The translations under genes and the position numbers were made by a program. A stretch of 64,000 bases of DNA from Anomaloglossus baeobatrachus (lineage: Eukaryota > Chordata > Amphibia > Anura > Aromobatidae), in contig NW_027442222.1 of NCBI RefSeq assembly GCF_048569485.1, positions 1-64,000 on the forward strand, given 5' to 3'. This document shows, one piece after another, positions 9,904 to 24,105 of this stretch (position 1 is its first letter; every line of letters begins with the position of its first letter). The notes beneath the pieces were generated by a model. That model was not told the origin of the DNA. It was given only the letters and a program-made list of their open reading frames with translations, and made no database searches.

Positions 9904-11293
9904 CTTCTTAACCCAGTTTCCAAAAGCAGAACTCAATTCACCTGATTCATATTAGCCCGATTTAATGAATTGGAAGAAAGCATACGTCTTCATATGCACC
10001 TCAATTTGGCCCATTCACTTTTCACACTTCCTCCTTTTGTTTTTTATCTTTCACACTTTTGACTTTCTTTATTCATCCAAATAGCAAACTCATCACCACT
10101 CAACCTGACCAACTCGGCTATGTCCCCGTGCTGCAGTTCTCTGTCTTATCTAGATCATTTGCAATTGAATGGAATAGATCCCTTTTGGACAAAGTGGATT
10201 CACCTGCTGCTGCAGTGACCACAGGTGTGATAACATCTAGAATTGGCATCTGGTGCGATCTCTCCGCTTCCACTCCAAAGAAAGTTACCTGTTTATTCCT
10301 ATCATGCATTGGTTTTTGGGGTTTTCTTTGAGTAATGATGATCTCTTTAGTAGTCTGTTGGCGCCCTCTCCTGGAGGAATAGTTTGCTTGCTCTTGGACA
10401 TTCTAAAAGAGAGGTCATGATAGACATTGAGCTTCTGAGCTCAATTGGGGACAGTCATGGGTGATGAATGTTTGCAACCTACTGCGAAGCCTCATACCGC
10501 AATATAAGGAACGTCAAATACTAAGAAAGGGCGGCCTATGAAAGAATTACTACTTTCAATAAGTACACTTAAACGGCTAATTGGGAATAGAAAAACTGTA
10601 AAAAGCCCTCTGAGAAAGCCCCCCTCTAACCTTTGATAGTAAGCTTTTCTGTAGTCTGCCTGTTGATGTATTTTCCGTTTGAACTGTGCACAACATGAAG
10701 AGACGGAACACTGGCGGCTTGTCACAATGCCCCCCGATGACATCACAATAGCGCTGCTGCCTAGAAAACAAGCTGCGCAGAAGAAGTTGTTCTTTGGGTG
10801 GGAGGGTGGGCTAGTGGAAGGAGGGGGCAATCTCTTTTTTTCCCGGGTGGTAGGGGGATGACAGGAGAAGGGAAGCGGGTGGTGAGAAAGGTACAGAGGG
10901 CAGGGTTTGGGGGCTGGGAAGGAAAGGGAAAAGATTAGGGTTTGGGGATGATGAAAGGGCTTTCTACGGGTAAGGATGGCAAAGGGTGGCAGTGACGGAA
11001 AGTCAGGCAACCTGTCCTGTCCGTCTTTTTGTATCGTGAATTGGAAAGACTGCAAGGGGGAGGGGAGTTGCTTGCGCCCTAAAGGAGGAGTTATTCAGAT
11101 TCATTGCAGTGGGCGGCGGCTGCAAAACGCACCATTCTTCTTGTTTTGGCTCTGCAAAGCAGCCTTTTCAAGGGTTGGCTTGGGTGACAAAATGTCTTGT
11201 GTAGGCGTGGGTTTGTCTCCCTCTCGCTCTCTCTCCCTAAGATGTGTCCGGCATAGGCCAGGGTGCCACTCGAGGCCCAAACCAATTCTGGTT

Positions 11294-11481
11294 ATCGCTT
11301 CTCGGCCTTTTGGCTAAGATCAAGTGTAGTATCTGTTCTTATCAGTTTAATATCTGATACGTCCCCTATCTGGGGACCATATATTAAATGGATTTTTAGA
11401 ACAGGGAGATGGAAAAAGAGCTTGCTCTGTCCACTCCACGCATTGACCTGGTATTGCAGTACCTCCAGGAACGGTGCACCC
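11294..11481 (+). ncRNA. RNU2: U2 snRNA, copy 7
   Basis: Whole gene, 3' box at 11494-11508. Confidence 0.98.
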
Positions 11482-12871
11482 CTTCTTAACCCAGTTTCCA
11501 AAAGCAGAACTCAATTCACCTGATTCATATTAGCCCGATTTAATGAATTGGAAGAAAGCATACGTCTTCATATGCACCTCAATTTGGCCCATTCACTTTT
11601 CACACTTCCTCCTTTTGTTTTTTATCTTTCACACTTTTGACTTTCTTTATTCATCCAAATAGCAAACTCATCACCACTCAACCTGACCAACTCGGCTATG
11701 TCCCCGTGCTGCAGTTCTCTGTCTTATCTAGATCATTTGCAATTGAATGGAATAGATCCCTTTTGGACAAAGTGGATTCACCTGCTGCTGCAGTGACCAC
11801 AGGTGTGATAACATCTAGAATTGGCATCTGGTGCGATCTCTCCGCTTCCACTCCAAAGAAAGTTACCTGTTTATTCCTATCATGCATTGGTTTTTGGGGT
11901 TTTCTTTGAGTAATGATGATCTCTTTAGTAGTCTGTTGGCGCCCTCTCCTGGAGGAATAGTTTGCTTGCTCTTGGACATTCTAAAAGAGAGGTCATGATA
12001 GACATTGAGCTTCTGAGCTCAATTGGGGACAGTCATGGGTGATGAATGTTTGCAACCTACTGCGAAGCCTCATACCGCAATATAAGGAACGTCAAATACT
12101 AAGAAAGGGCGGCCTATGAAAGAATTACTACTTTCAATAAGTACACTTAAACGGCTAATTGGGAATAGAAAAACTGTAAAAAGCCCTCTGAGAAAGCCCC
12201 CCTCTAACCTTTGATAGTAAGCTTTTCTGTAGTCTGCCTGTTGATGTATTTTCCGTTTGAACTGTGCACAACATGAAGAGACGGAACACTGGCGGCTTGT
12301 CACAATGCCCCCCGATGACATCACAATAGCGCTGCTGCCTAGAAAACAAGCTGCGCAGAAGAAGTTGTTCTTTGGGTGGGAGGGTGGGCTAGTGGAAGGA
12401 GGGGGCAATCTCTTTTTTTCCCGGGTGGTAGGGGGATGACAGGAGAAGGGAAGCGGGTGGTGAGAAAGGTACAGAGGGCAGGGTTTGGGGGCTGGGAAGG
12501 AAAGGGAAAAGATTAGGGTTTGGGGATGATGAAAGGGCTTTCTACGGGTAAGGATGGCAAAGGGTGGCAGTGACGGAAAGTCAGGCAACCTGTCCTGTCC
12601 GTCTTTTTGTATCGTGAATTGGAAAGACTGCAAGGGGGAGGGGAGTTGCTTGCGCCCTAAAGGAGGAGTTATTCAGATTCATTGCAGTGGGCGGCGGCTG
12701 CAAAACGCACCATTCTTCTTGTTTTGGCTCTGCAAAGCAGCCTTTTCAAGGGTTGGCTTGGGTGACAAAATGTCTTGTGTAGGCGTGGGTTTGTCTCCCT
12801 CTCGCTCTCTCTCCCTAAGATGTGTCCGGCATAGGCCAGGGTGCCACTCGAGGCCCAAACCAATTCTGGTT

Positions 12872-13059
12872 ATCGCTTCTCGGCCTTTTGGCTAAGATCA
12901 AGTGTAGTATCTGTTCTTATCAGTTTAATATCTGATACGTCCCCTATCTGGGGACCATATATTAAATGGATTTTTAGAACAGGGAGATGGAAAAAGAGCT
13001 TGCTCTGTCCACTCCACGCATTGACCTGGTATTGCAGTACCTCCAGGAACGGTGCACCC
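12872..13059 (+). ncRNA. RNU2: U2 snRNA, copy 8
   Basis: Whole gene, 3' box at 13072-13086. Confidence 0.98.
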
Positions 13060-14449
13060 CTTCTTAACCCAGTTTCCAAAAGCAGAACTCAATTCACCTG
13101 ATTCATATTAGCCCGATTTAATGAATTGGAAGAAAGCATACGTCTTCATATGCACCTCAATTTGGCCCATTCACTTTTCACACTTCCTCCTTTTGTTTTT
13201 TATCTTTCACACTTTTGACTTTCTTTATTCATCCAAATAGCAAACTCATCACCACTCAACCTGACCAACTCGGCTATGTCCCCGTGCTGCAGTTCTCTGT
13301 CTTATCTAGATCATTTGCAATTGAATGGAATAGATCCCTTTTGGACAAAGTGGATTCACCTGCTGCTGCAGTGACCACAGGTGTGATAACATCTAGAATT
13401 GGCATCTGGTGCGATCTCTCCGCTTCCACTCCAAAGAAAGTTACCTGTTTATTCCTATCATGCATTGGTTTTTGGGGTTTTCTTTGAGTAATGATGATCT
13501 CTTTAGTAGTCTGTTGGCGCCCTCTCCTGGAGGAATAGTTTGCTTGCTCTTGGACATTCTAAAAGAGAGGTCATGATAGACATTGAGCTTCTGAGCTCAA
13601 TTGGGGACAGTCATGGGTGATGAATGTTTGCAACCTACTGCGAAGCCTCATACCGCAATATAAGGAACGTCAAATACTAAGAAAGGGCGGCCTATGAAAG
13701 AATTACTACTTTCAATAAGTACACTTAAACGGCTAATTGGGAATAGAAAAACTGTAAAAAGCCCTCTGAGAAAGCCCCCCTCTAACCTTTGATAGTAAGC
13801 TTTTCTGTAGTCTGCCTGTTGATGTATTTTCCGTTTGAACTGTGCACAACATGAAGAGACGGAACACTGGCGGCTTGTCACAATGCCCCCCGATGACATC
13901 ACAATAGCGCTGCTGCCTAGAAAACAAGCTGCGCAGAAGAAGTTGTTCTTTGGGTGGGAGGGTGGGCTAGTGGAAGGAGGGGGCAATCTCTTTTTTTCCC
14001 GGGTGGTAGGGGGATGACAGGAGAAGGGAAGCGGGTGGTGAGAAAGGTACAGAGGGCAGGGTTTGGGGGCTGGGAAGGAAAGGGAAAAGATTAGGGTTTG
14101 GGGATGATGAAAGGGCTTTCTACGGGTAAGGATGGCAAAGGGTGGCAGTGACGGAAAGTCAGGCAACCTGTCCTGTCCGTCTTTTTGTATCGTGAATTGG
14201 AAAGACTGCAAGGGGGAGGGGAGTTGCTTGCGCCCTAAAGGAGGAGTTATTCAGATTCATTGCAGTGGGCGGCGGCTGCAAAACGCACCATTCTTCTTGT
14301 TTTGGCTCTGCAAAGCAGCCTTTTCAAGGGTTGGCTTGGGTGACAAAATGTCTTGTGTAGGCGTGGGTTTGTCTCCCTCTCGCTCTCTCTCCCTAAGATG
14401 TGTCCGGCATAGGCCAGGGTGCCACTCGAGGCCCAAACCAATTCTGGTT

Positions 14450-14637
14450 ATCGCTTCTCGGCCTTTTGGCTAAGATCAAGTGTAGTATCTGTTCTTATCA
14501 GTTTAATATCTGATACGTCCCCTATCTGGGGACCATATATTAAATGGATTTTTAGAACAGGGAGATGGAAAAAGAGCTTGCTCTGTCCACTCCACGCATT
14601 GACCTGGTATTGCAGTACCTCCAGGAACGGTGCACCC
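14450..14637 (+). ncRNA. RNU2: U2 snRNA, copy 9
   Basis: Whole gene, 3' box at 14650-14664. Confidence 0.98.
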
Positions 14638-16027
14638 CTTCTTAACCCAGTTTCCAAAAGCAGAACTCAATTCACCTGATTCATATTAGCCCGATTTAAT
14701 GAATTGGAAGAAAGCATACGTCTTCATATGCACCTCAATTTGGCCCATTCACTTTTCACACTTCCTCCTTTTGTTTTTTATCTTTCACACTTTTGACTTT
14801 CTTTATTCATCCAAATAGCAAACTCATCACCACTCAACCTGACCAACTCGGCTATGTCCCCGTGCTGCAGTTCTCTGTCTTATCTAGATCATTTGCAATT
14901 GAATGGAATAGATCCCTTTTGGACAAAGTGGATTCACCTGCTGCTGCAGTGACCACAGGTGTGATAACATCTAGAATTGGCATCTGGTGCGATCTCTCCG
15001 CTTCCACTCCAAAGAAAGTTACCTGTTTATTCCTATCATGCATTGGTTTTTGGGGTTTTCTTTGAGTAATGATGATCTCTTTAGTAGTCTGTTGGCGCCC
15101 TCTCCTGGAGGAATAGTTTGCTTGCTCTTGGACATTCTAAAAGAGAGGTCATGATAGACATTGAGCTTCTGAGCTCAATTGGGGACAGTCATGGGTGATG
15201 AATGTTTGCAACCTACTGCGAAGCCTCATACCGCAATATAAGGAACGTCAAATACTAAGAAAGGGCGGCCTATGAAAGAATTACTACTTTCAATAAGTAC
15301 ACTTAAACGGCTAATTGGGAATAGAAAAACTGTAAAAAGCCCTCTGAGAAAGCCCCCCTCTAACCTTTGATAGTAAGCTTTTCTGTAGTCTGCCTGTTGA
15401 TGTATTTTCCGTTTGAACTGTGCACAACATGAAGAGACGGAACACTGGCGGCTTGTCACAATGCCCCCCGATGACATCACAATAGCGCTGCTGCCTAGAA
15501 AACAAGCTGCGCAGAAGAAGTTGTTCTTTGGGTGGGAGGGTGGGCTAGTGGAAGGAGGGGGCAATCTCTTTTTTTCCCGGGTGGTAGGGGGATGACAGGA
15601 GAAGGGAAGCGGGTGGTGAGAAAGGTACAGAGGGCAGGGTTTGGGGGCTGGGAAGGAAAGGGAAAAGATTAGGGTTTGGGGATGATGAAAGGGCTTTCTA
15701 CGGGTAAGGATGGCAAAGGGTGGCAGTGACGGAAAGTCAGGCAACCTGTCCTGTCCGTCTTTTTGTATCGTGAATTGGAAAGACTGCAAGGGGGAGGGGA
15801 GTTGCTTGCGCCCTAAAGGAGGAGTTATTCAGATTCATTGCAGTGGGCGGCGGCTGCAAAACGCACCATTCTTCTTGTTTTGGCTCTGCAAAGCAGCCTT
15901 TTCAAGGGTTGGCTTGGGTGACAAAATGTCTTGTGTAGGCGTGGGTTTGTCTCCCTCTCGCTCTCTCTCCCTAAGATGTGTCCGGCATAGGCCAGGGTGC
16001 CACTCGAGGCCCAAACCAATTCTGGTT

Positions 16028-16215
16028 ATCGCTTCTCGGCCTTTTGGCTAAGATCAAGTGTAGTATCTGTTCTTATCAGTTTAATATCTGATACGTCCCC
16101 TATCTGGGGACCATATATTAAATGGATTTTTAGAACAGGGAGATGGAAAAAGAGCTTGCTCTGTCCACTCCACGCATTGACCTGGTATTGCAGTACCTCC
16201 AGGAACGGTGCACCC
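16028..16215 (+). ncRNA. RNU2: U2 snRNA, copy 10
   Basis: Whole gene, 3' box at 16228-16242. Confidence 0.98.
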
Positions 16216-17404
16216 CTTCTTAACCCAGTTTCCAAAAGCAGAACTCAATTCACCTGATTCATATTAGCCCGATTTAATGAATTGGAAGAAAGCATACGTC
16301 TTCATATGCACCTCAATTTGGCCCATTCACTTTTCACACTTCCTCCTTTTGTTTTTTATCTTTCACACTTTTGACTTTCTTTATTCATCCAAATAGCAAA
16401 CTCATCACCACTCAACCTGACCAACTCGGCTATGTCCCCGTGCTGCAGTTCTCTGTCTTATCTAGATCATTTGCAATTGAATGGAATAGATCCCTTTTGG
16501 ACAAAGTGGATTCACCTGCTGCTGCAGTGACCACAGGTGTGATAACATCTAGAATTGGCATCTGGTGCGATCTCTCCGCTTCCACTCCAAAGAAAGTTAC
16601 CTGTTTATTCCTATCATGCATTGGTTTTTGGGGTTTTCTTTGAGTAATGATGATCTCTTTAGTAGTCTGTTGGCGCCCTCTCCTGGAGGAATAGTTTGCT
16701 TGCTCTTGGACATTCTAAAAGAGAGGTCATGATAGACATTGAGCTTCTGAGCTCAATTGGGGACAGTCATGGGTGATGAATGTTTGCAACCTACTGCGAA
16801 GCCTCATACCGCAATATAAGGAACGTCAAATACTAAGAAAGGGCGGCCTATGAAAGAATTACTACTTTCAATAAGTACACTTAAACGGCTAATTGGGAAT
16901 AGAAAAACTGTAAAAAGCCCTCTGAGAAAGCCCCCCTCTAACCTTTGATAGTAAGCTTTTCTGTAGTCTGCCTGTTGATGTATTTTCCGTTTGAACTGTG
17001 CACAACATGAAGAGACGGAACACTGGCGGCTTGTCACAATGCCCCCCGATGACATCACAATAGCGCTGCTGCCTAGAAAACAAGCTGCGCAGAAGAAGTT
17101 GTTCTTTGGGTGGGAGGGTGGGCTAGTGGAAGGAGGGGGCAATCTCTTTTTTTCCCGGGTGGTAGGGGGATGACAGGAGAAGGGAAGCGGGTGGTGAGAA
17201 AGGTACAGAGGGCAGGGTTTGGGGGCTGGGAAGGAAAGGGAAAAGATTAGGGTTTGGGGATGATGAAAGGGCTTTCTACGGGTAAGGATGGCAAAGGGTG
17301 GCAGTGACGGAAAGTCAGGCAACCTGTCCTGTCCGTCTTTTTGTATCGTGAATTGGAAAGACTGCAAGGGGGAGGGGAGTTGCTTGCGCCCTAAAGGAGG
17401 AGTT

Positions 17405-17405
17405 T
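17405..17405. other. Private substitution in a U2 upstream region (A to T)
   Basis: This unit reads AGTTTTTCAG where the others read AGTTATTCAG. The change is 201 bp upstream of copy 11, inside the candidate distal enhancer region, between the G-rich stretch and the GC box. Confidence 0.85.
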
Positions 17406-17605
17406 TTCAGATTCATTGCAGTGGGCGGCGGCTGCAAAACGCACCATTCTTCTTGTTTTGGCTCTGCAAAGCAGCCTTTTCAAGGGTTGGCTTGGGTGAC
17501 AAAATGTCTTGTGTAGGCGTGGGTTTGTCTCCCTCTCGCTCTCTCTCCCTAAGATGTGTCCGGCATAGGCCAGGGTGCCACTCGAGGCCCAAACCAATTC
17601 TGGTT

Positions 17606-17793
17606 ATCGCTTCTCGGCCTTTTGGCTAAGATCAAGTGTAGTATCTGTTCTTATCAGTTTAATATCTGATACGTCCCCTATCTGGGGACCATATATTAAA
17701 TGGATTTTTAGAACAGGGAGATGGAAAAAGAGCTTGCTCTGTCCACTCCACGCATTGACCTGGTATTGCAGTACCTCCAGGAACGGTGCACCC
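17606..17793 (+). ncRNA. RNU2: U2 snRNA, copy 11
   Basis: Whole gene, 3' box at 17806-17820. It is the only copy with a substitution in its near upstream region (17405). Confidence 0.98.
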
Positions 17794-19183
17794 CTTCTTA
17801 ACCCAGTTTCCAAAAGCAGAACTCAATTCACCTGATTCATATTAGCCCGATTTAATGAATTGGAAGAAAGCATACGTCTTCATATGCACCTCAATTTGGC
17901 CCATTCACTTTTCACACTTCCTCCTTTTGTTTTTTATCTTTCACACTTTTGACTTTCTTTATTCATCCAAATAGCAAACTCATCACCACTCAACCTGACC
18001 AACTCGGCTATGTCCCCGTGCTGCAGTTCTCTGTCTTATCTAGATCATTTGCAATTGAATGGAATAGATCCCTTTTGGACAAAGTGGATTCACCTGCTGC
18101 TGCAGTGACCACAGGTGTGATAACATCTAGAATTGGCATCTGGTGCGATCTCTCCGCTTCCACTCCAAAGAAAGTTACCTGTTTATTCCTATCATGCATT
18201 GGTTTTTGGGGTTTTCTTTGAGTAATGATGATCTCTTTAGTAGTCTGTTGGCGCCCTCTCCTGGAGGAATAGTTTGCTTGCTCTTGGACATTCTAAAAGA
18301 GAGGTCATGATAGACATTGAGCTTCTGAGCTCAATTGGGGACAGTCATGGGTGATGAATGTTTGCAACCTACTGCGAAGCCTCATACCGCAATATAAGGA
18401 ACGTCAAATACTAAGAAAGGGCGGCCTATGAAAGAATTACTACTTTCAATAAGTACACTTAAACGGCTAATTGGGAATAGAAAAACTGTAAAAAGCCCTC
18501 TGAGAAAGCCCCCCTCTAACCTTTGATAGTAAGCTTTTCTGTAGTCTGCCTGTTGATGTATTTTCCGTTTGAACTGTGCACAACATGAAGAGACGGAACA
18601 CTGGCGGCTTGTCACAATGCCCCCCGATGACATCACAATAGCGCTGCTGCCTAGAAAACAAGCTGCGCAGAAGAAGTTGTTCTTTGGGTGGGAGGGTGGG
18701 CTAGTGGAAGGAGGGGGCAATCTCTTTTTTTCCCGGGTGGTAGGGGGATGACAGGAGAAGGGAAGCGGGTGGTGAGAAAGGTACAGAGGGCAGGGTTTGG
18801 GGGCTGGGAAGGAAAGGGAAAAGATTAGGGTTTGGGGATGATGAAAGGGCTTTCTACGGGTAAGGATGGCAAAGGGTGGCAGTGACGGAAAGTCAGGCAA
18901 CCTGTCCTGTCCGTCTTTTTGTATCGTGAATTGGAAAGACTGCAAGGGGGAGGGGAGTTGCTTGCGCCCTAAAGGAGGAGTTATTCAGATTCATTGCAGT
19001 GGGCGGCGGCTGCAAAACGCACCATTCTTCTTGTTTTGGCTCTGCAAAGCAGCCTTTTCAAGGGTTGGCTTGGGTGACAAAATGTCTTGTGTAGGCGTGG
19101 GTTTGTCTCCCTCTCGCTCTCTCTCCCTAAGATGTGTCCGGCATAGGCCAGGGTGCCACTCGAGGCCCAAACCAATTCTGGTT

Positions 19184-19371
19184 ATCGCTTCTCGGCCTTT
19201 TGGCTAAGATCAAGTGTAGTATCTGTTCTTATCAGTTTAATATCTGATACGTCCCCTATCTGGGGACCATATATTAAATGGATTTTTAGAACAGGGAGAT
19301 GGAAAAAGAGCTTGCTCTGTCCACTCCACGCATTGACCTGGTATTGCAGTACCTCCAGGAACGGTGCACCC
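19184..19371 (+). ncRNA. RNU2: U2 snRNA, copy 12
   Basis: Whole gene, 3' box at 19384-19398. Confidence 0.98.
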
Positions 19372-20761
19372 CTTCTTAACCCAGTTTCCAAAAGCAGAAC
19401 TCAATTCACCTGATTCATATTAGCCCGATTTAATGAATTGGAAGAAAGCATACGTCTTCATATGCACCTCAATTTGGCCCATTCACTTTTCACACTTCCT
19501 CCTTTTGTTTTTTATCTTTCACACTTTTGACTTTCTTTATTCATCCAAATAGCAAACTCATCACCACTCAACCTGACCAACTCGGCTATGTCCCCGTGCT
19601 GCAGTTCTCTGTCTTATCTAGATCATTTGCAATTGAATGGAATAGATCCCTTTTGGACAAAGTGGATTCACCTGCTGCTGCAGTGACCACAGGTGTGATA
19701 ACATCTAGAATTGGCATCTGGTGCGATCTCTCCGCTTCCACTCCAAAGAAAGTTACCTGTTTATTCCTATCATGCATTGGTTTTTGGGGTTTTCTTTGAG
19801 TAATGATGATCTCTTTAGTAGTCTGTTGGCGCCCTCTCCTGGAGGAATAGTTTGCTTGCTCTTGGACATTCTAAAAGAGAGGTCATGATAGACATTGAGC
19901 TTCTGAGCTCAATTGGGGACAGTCATGGGTGATGAATGTTTGCAACCTACTGCGAAGCCTCATACCGCAATATAAGGAACGTCAAATACTAAGAAAGGGC
20001 GGCCTATGAAAGAATTACTACTTTCAATAAGTACACTTAAACGGCTAATTGGGAATAGAAAAACTGTAAAAAGCCCTCTGAGAAAGCCCCCCTCTAACCT
20101 TTGATAGTAAGCTTTTCTGTAGTCTGCCTGTTGATGTATTTTCCGTTTGAACTGTGCACAACATGAAGAGACGGAACACTGGCGGCTTGTCACAATGCCC
20201 CCCGATGACATCACAATAGCGCTGCTGCCTAGAAAACAAGCTGCGCAGAAGAAGTTGTTCTTTGGGTGGGAGGGTGGGCTAGTGGAAGGAGGGGGCAATC
20301 TCTTTTTTTCCCGGGTGGTAGGGGGATGACAGGAGAAGGGAAGCGGGTGGTGAGAAAGGTACAGAGGGCAGGGTTTGGGGGCTGGGAAGGAAAGGGAAAA
20401 GATTAGGGTTTGGGGATGATGAAAGGGCTTTCTACGGGTAAGGATGGCAAAGGGTGGCAGTGACGGAAAGTCAGGCAACCTGTCCTGTCCGTCTTTTTGT
20501 ATCGTGAATTGGAAAGACTGCAAGGGGGAGGGGAGTTGCTTGCGCCCTAAAGGAGGAGTTATTCAGATTCATTGCAGTGGGCGGCGGCTGCAAAACGCAC
20601 CATTCTTCTTGTTTTGGCTCTGCAAAGCAGCCTTTTCAAGGGTTGGCTTGGGTGACAAAATGTCTTGTGTAGGCGTGGGTTTGTCTCCCTCTCGCTCTCT
20701 CTCCCTAAGATGTGTCCGGCATAGGCCAGGGTGCCACTCGAGGCCCAAACCAATTCTGGTT

Positions 20762-20949
20762 ATCGCTTCTCGGCCTTTTGGCTAAGATCAAGTGTAGTAT
20801 CTGTTCTTATCAGTTTAATATCTGATACGTCCCCTATCTGGGGACCATATATTAAATGGATTTTTAGAACAGGGAGATGGAAAAAGAGCTTGCTCTGTCC
20901 ACTCCACGCATTGACCTGGTATTGCAGTACCTCCAGGAACGGTGCACCC
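20762..20949 (+). ncRNA. RNU2: U2 snRNA, copy 13
   Basis: Whole gene, 3' box at 20962-20976. Confidence 0.98.
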
Positions 20950-22339
20950 CTTCTTAACCCAGTTTCCAAAAGCAGAACTCAATTCACCTGATTCATATTA
21001 GCCCGATTTAATGAATTGGAAGAAAGCATACGTCTTCATATGCACCTCAATTTGGCCCATTCACTTTTCACACTTCCTCCTTTTGTTTTTTATCTTTCAC
21101 ACTTTTGACTTTCTTTATTCATCCAAATAGCAAACTCATCACCACTCAACCTGACCAACTCGGCTATGTCCCCGTGCTGCAGTTCTCTGTCTTATCTAGA
21201 TCATTTGCAATTGAATGGAATAGATCCCTTTTGGACAAAGTGGATTCACCTGCTGCTGCAGTGACCACAGGTGTGATAACATCTAGAATTGGCATCTGGT
21301 GCGATCTCTCCGCTTCCACTCCAAAGAAAGTTACCTGTTTATTCCTATCATGCATTGGTTTTTGGGGTTTTCTTTGAGTAATGATGATCTCTTTAGTAGT
21401 CTGTTGGCGCCCTCTCCTGGAGGAATAGTTTGCTTGCTCTTGGACATTCTAAAAGAGAGGTCATGATAGACATTGAGCTTCTGAGCTCAATTGGGGACAG
21501 TCATGGGTGATGAATGTTTGCAACCTACTGCGAAGCCTCATACCGCAATATAAGGAACGTCAAATACTAAGAAAGGGCGGCCTATGAAAGAATTACTACT
21601 TTCAATAAGTACACTTAAACGGCTAATTGGGAATAGAAAAACTGTAAAAAGCCCTCTGAGAAAGCCCCCCTCTAACCTTTGATAGTAAGCTTTTCTGTAG
21701 TCTGCCTGTTGATGTATTTTCCGTTTGAACTGTGCACAACATGAAGAGACGGAACACTGGCGGCTTGTCACAATGCCCCCCGATGACATCACAATAGCGC
21801 TGCTGCCTAGAAAACAAGCTGCGCAGAAGAAGTTGTTCTTTGGGTGGGAGGGTGGGCTAGTGGAAGGAGGGGGCAATCTCTTTTTTTCCCGGGTGGTAGG
21901 GGGATGACAGGAGAAGGGAAGCGGGTGGTGAGAAAGGTACAGAGGGCAGGGTTTGGGGGCTGGGAAGGAAAGGGAAAAGATTAGGGTTTGGGGATGATGA
22001 AAGGGCTTTCTACGGGTAAGGATGGCAAAGGGTGGCAGTGACGGAAAGTCAGGCAACCTGTCCTGTCCGTCTTTTTGTATCGTGAATTGGAAAGACTGCA
22101 AGGGGGAGGGGAGTTGCTTGCGCCCTAAAGGAGGAGTTATTCAGATTCATTGCAGTGGGCGGCGGCTGCAAAACGCACCATTCTTCTTGTTTTGGCTCTG
22201 CAAAGCAGCCTTTTCAAGGGTTGGCTTGGGTGACAAAATGTCTTGTGTAGGCGTGGGTTTGTCTCCCTCTCGCTCTCTCTCCCTAAGATGTGTCCGGCAT
22301 AGGCCAGGGTGCCACTCGAGGCCCAAACCAATTCTGGTT

Positions 22340-22527
22340 ATCGCTTCTCGGCCTTTTGGCTAAGATCAAGTGTAGTATCTGTTCTTATCAGTTTAATATC
22401 TGATACGTCCCCTATCTGGGGACCATATATTAAATGGATTTTTAGAACAGGGAGATGGAAAAAGAGCTTGCTCTGTCCACTCCACGCATTGACCTGGTAT
22501 TGCAGTACCTCCAGGAACGGTGCACCC
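22340..22527 (+). ncRNA. RNU2: U2 snRNA, copy 14
   Basis: Whole gene, 3' box at 22540-22554. The following spacer has a private C-to-A change at 22715. Confidence 0.98.
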
Positions 22528-22714
22528 CTTCTTAACCCAGTTTCCAAAAGCAGAACTCAATTCACCTGATTCATATTAGCCCGATTTAATGAATTGGAAG
22601 AAAGCATACGTCTTCATATGCACCTCAATTTGGCCCATTCACTTTTCACACTTCCTCCTTTTGTTTTTTATCTTTCACACTTTTGACTTTCTTTATTCAT
22701 CCAAATAGCAAACT

Positions 22715-22715
22715 A
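22715..22715. other. Private substitution in one spacer (C to A)
   Basis: This unit reads AACTAATCAC where the others read AACTCATCAC. It is not in a recognised signal. Confidence 0.85.
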
Positions 22716-23917
22716 ATCACCACTCAACCTGACCAACTCGGCTATGTCCCCGTGCTGCAGTTCTCTGTCTTATCTAGATCATTTGCAATTGAATGGAATA
22801 GATCCCTTTTGGACAAAGTGGATTCACCTGCTGCTGCAGTGACCACAGGTGTGATAACATCTAGAATTGGCATCTGGTGCGATCTCTCCGCTTCCACTCC
22901 AAAGAAAGTTACCTGTTTATTCCTATCATGCATTGGTTTTTGGGGTTTTCTTTGAGTAATGATGATCTCTTTAGTAGTCTGTTGGCGCCCTCTCCTGGAG
23001 GAATAGTTTGCTTGCTCTTGGACATTCTAAAAGAGAGGTCATGATAGACATTGAGCTTCTGAGCTCAATTGGGGACAGTCATGGGTGATGAATGTTTGCA
23101 ACCTACTGCGAAGCCTCATACCGCAATATAAGGAACGTCAAATACTAAGAAAGGGCGGCCTATGAAAGAATTACTACTTTCAATAAGTACACTTAAACGG
23201 CTAATTGGGAATAGAAAAACTGTAAAAAGCCCTCTGAGAAAGCCCCCCTCTAACCTTTGATAGTAAGCTTTTCTGTAGTCTGCCTGTTGATGTATTTTCC
23301 GTTTGAACTGTGCACAACATGAAGAGACGGAACACTGGCGGCTTGTCACAATGCCCCCCGATGACATCACAATAGCGCTGCTGCCTAGAAAACAAGCTGC
23401 GCAGAAGAAGTTGTTCTTTGGGTGGGAGGGTGGGCTAGTGGAAGGAGGGGGCAATCTCTTTTTTTCCCGGGTGGTAGGGGGATGACAGGAGAAGGGAAGC
23501 GGGTGGTGAGAAAGGTACAGAGGGCAGGGTTTGGGGGCTGGGAAGGAAAGGGAAAAGATTAGGGTTTGGGGATGATGAAAGGGCTTTCTACGGGTAAGGA
23601 TGGCAAAGGGTGGCAGTGACGGAAAGTCAGGCAACCTGTCCTGTCCGTCTTTTTGTATCGTGAATTGGAAAGACTGCAAGGGGGAGGGGAGTTGCTTGCG
23701 CCCTAAAGGAGGAGTTATTCAGATTCATTGCAGTGGGCGGCGGCTGCAAAACGCACCATTCTTCTTGTTTTGGCTCTGCAAAGCAGCCTTTTCAAGGGTT
23801 GGCTTGGGTGACAAAATGTCTTGTGTAGGCGTGGGTTTGTCTCCCTCTCGCTCTCTCTCCCTAAGATGTGTCCGGCATAGGCCAGGGTGCCACTCGAGGC
23901 CCAAACCAATTCTGGTT

Positions 23918-24105
23918 ATCGCTTCTCGGCCTTTTGGCTAAGATCAAGTGTAGTATCTGTTCTTATCAGTTTAATATCTGATACGTCCCCTATCTGGGGA
24001 CCATATATTAAATGGATTTTTAGAACAGGGAGATGGAAAAAGAGCTTGCTCTGTCCACTCCACGCATTGACCTGGTATTGCAGTACCTCCAGGAACGGTG
24101 CACCC
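23918..24105 (+). ncRNA. RNU2: U2 snRNA, copy 15
   Basis: Whole gene, 3' box at 24118-24132. Confidence 0.98.
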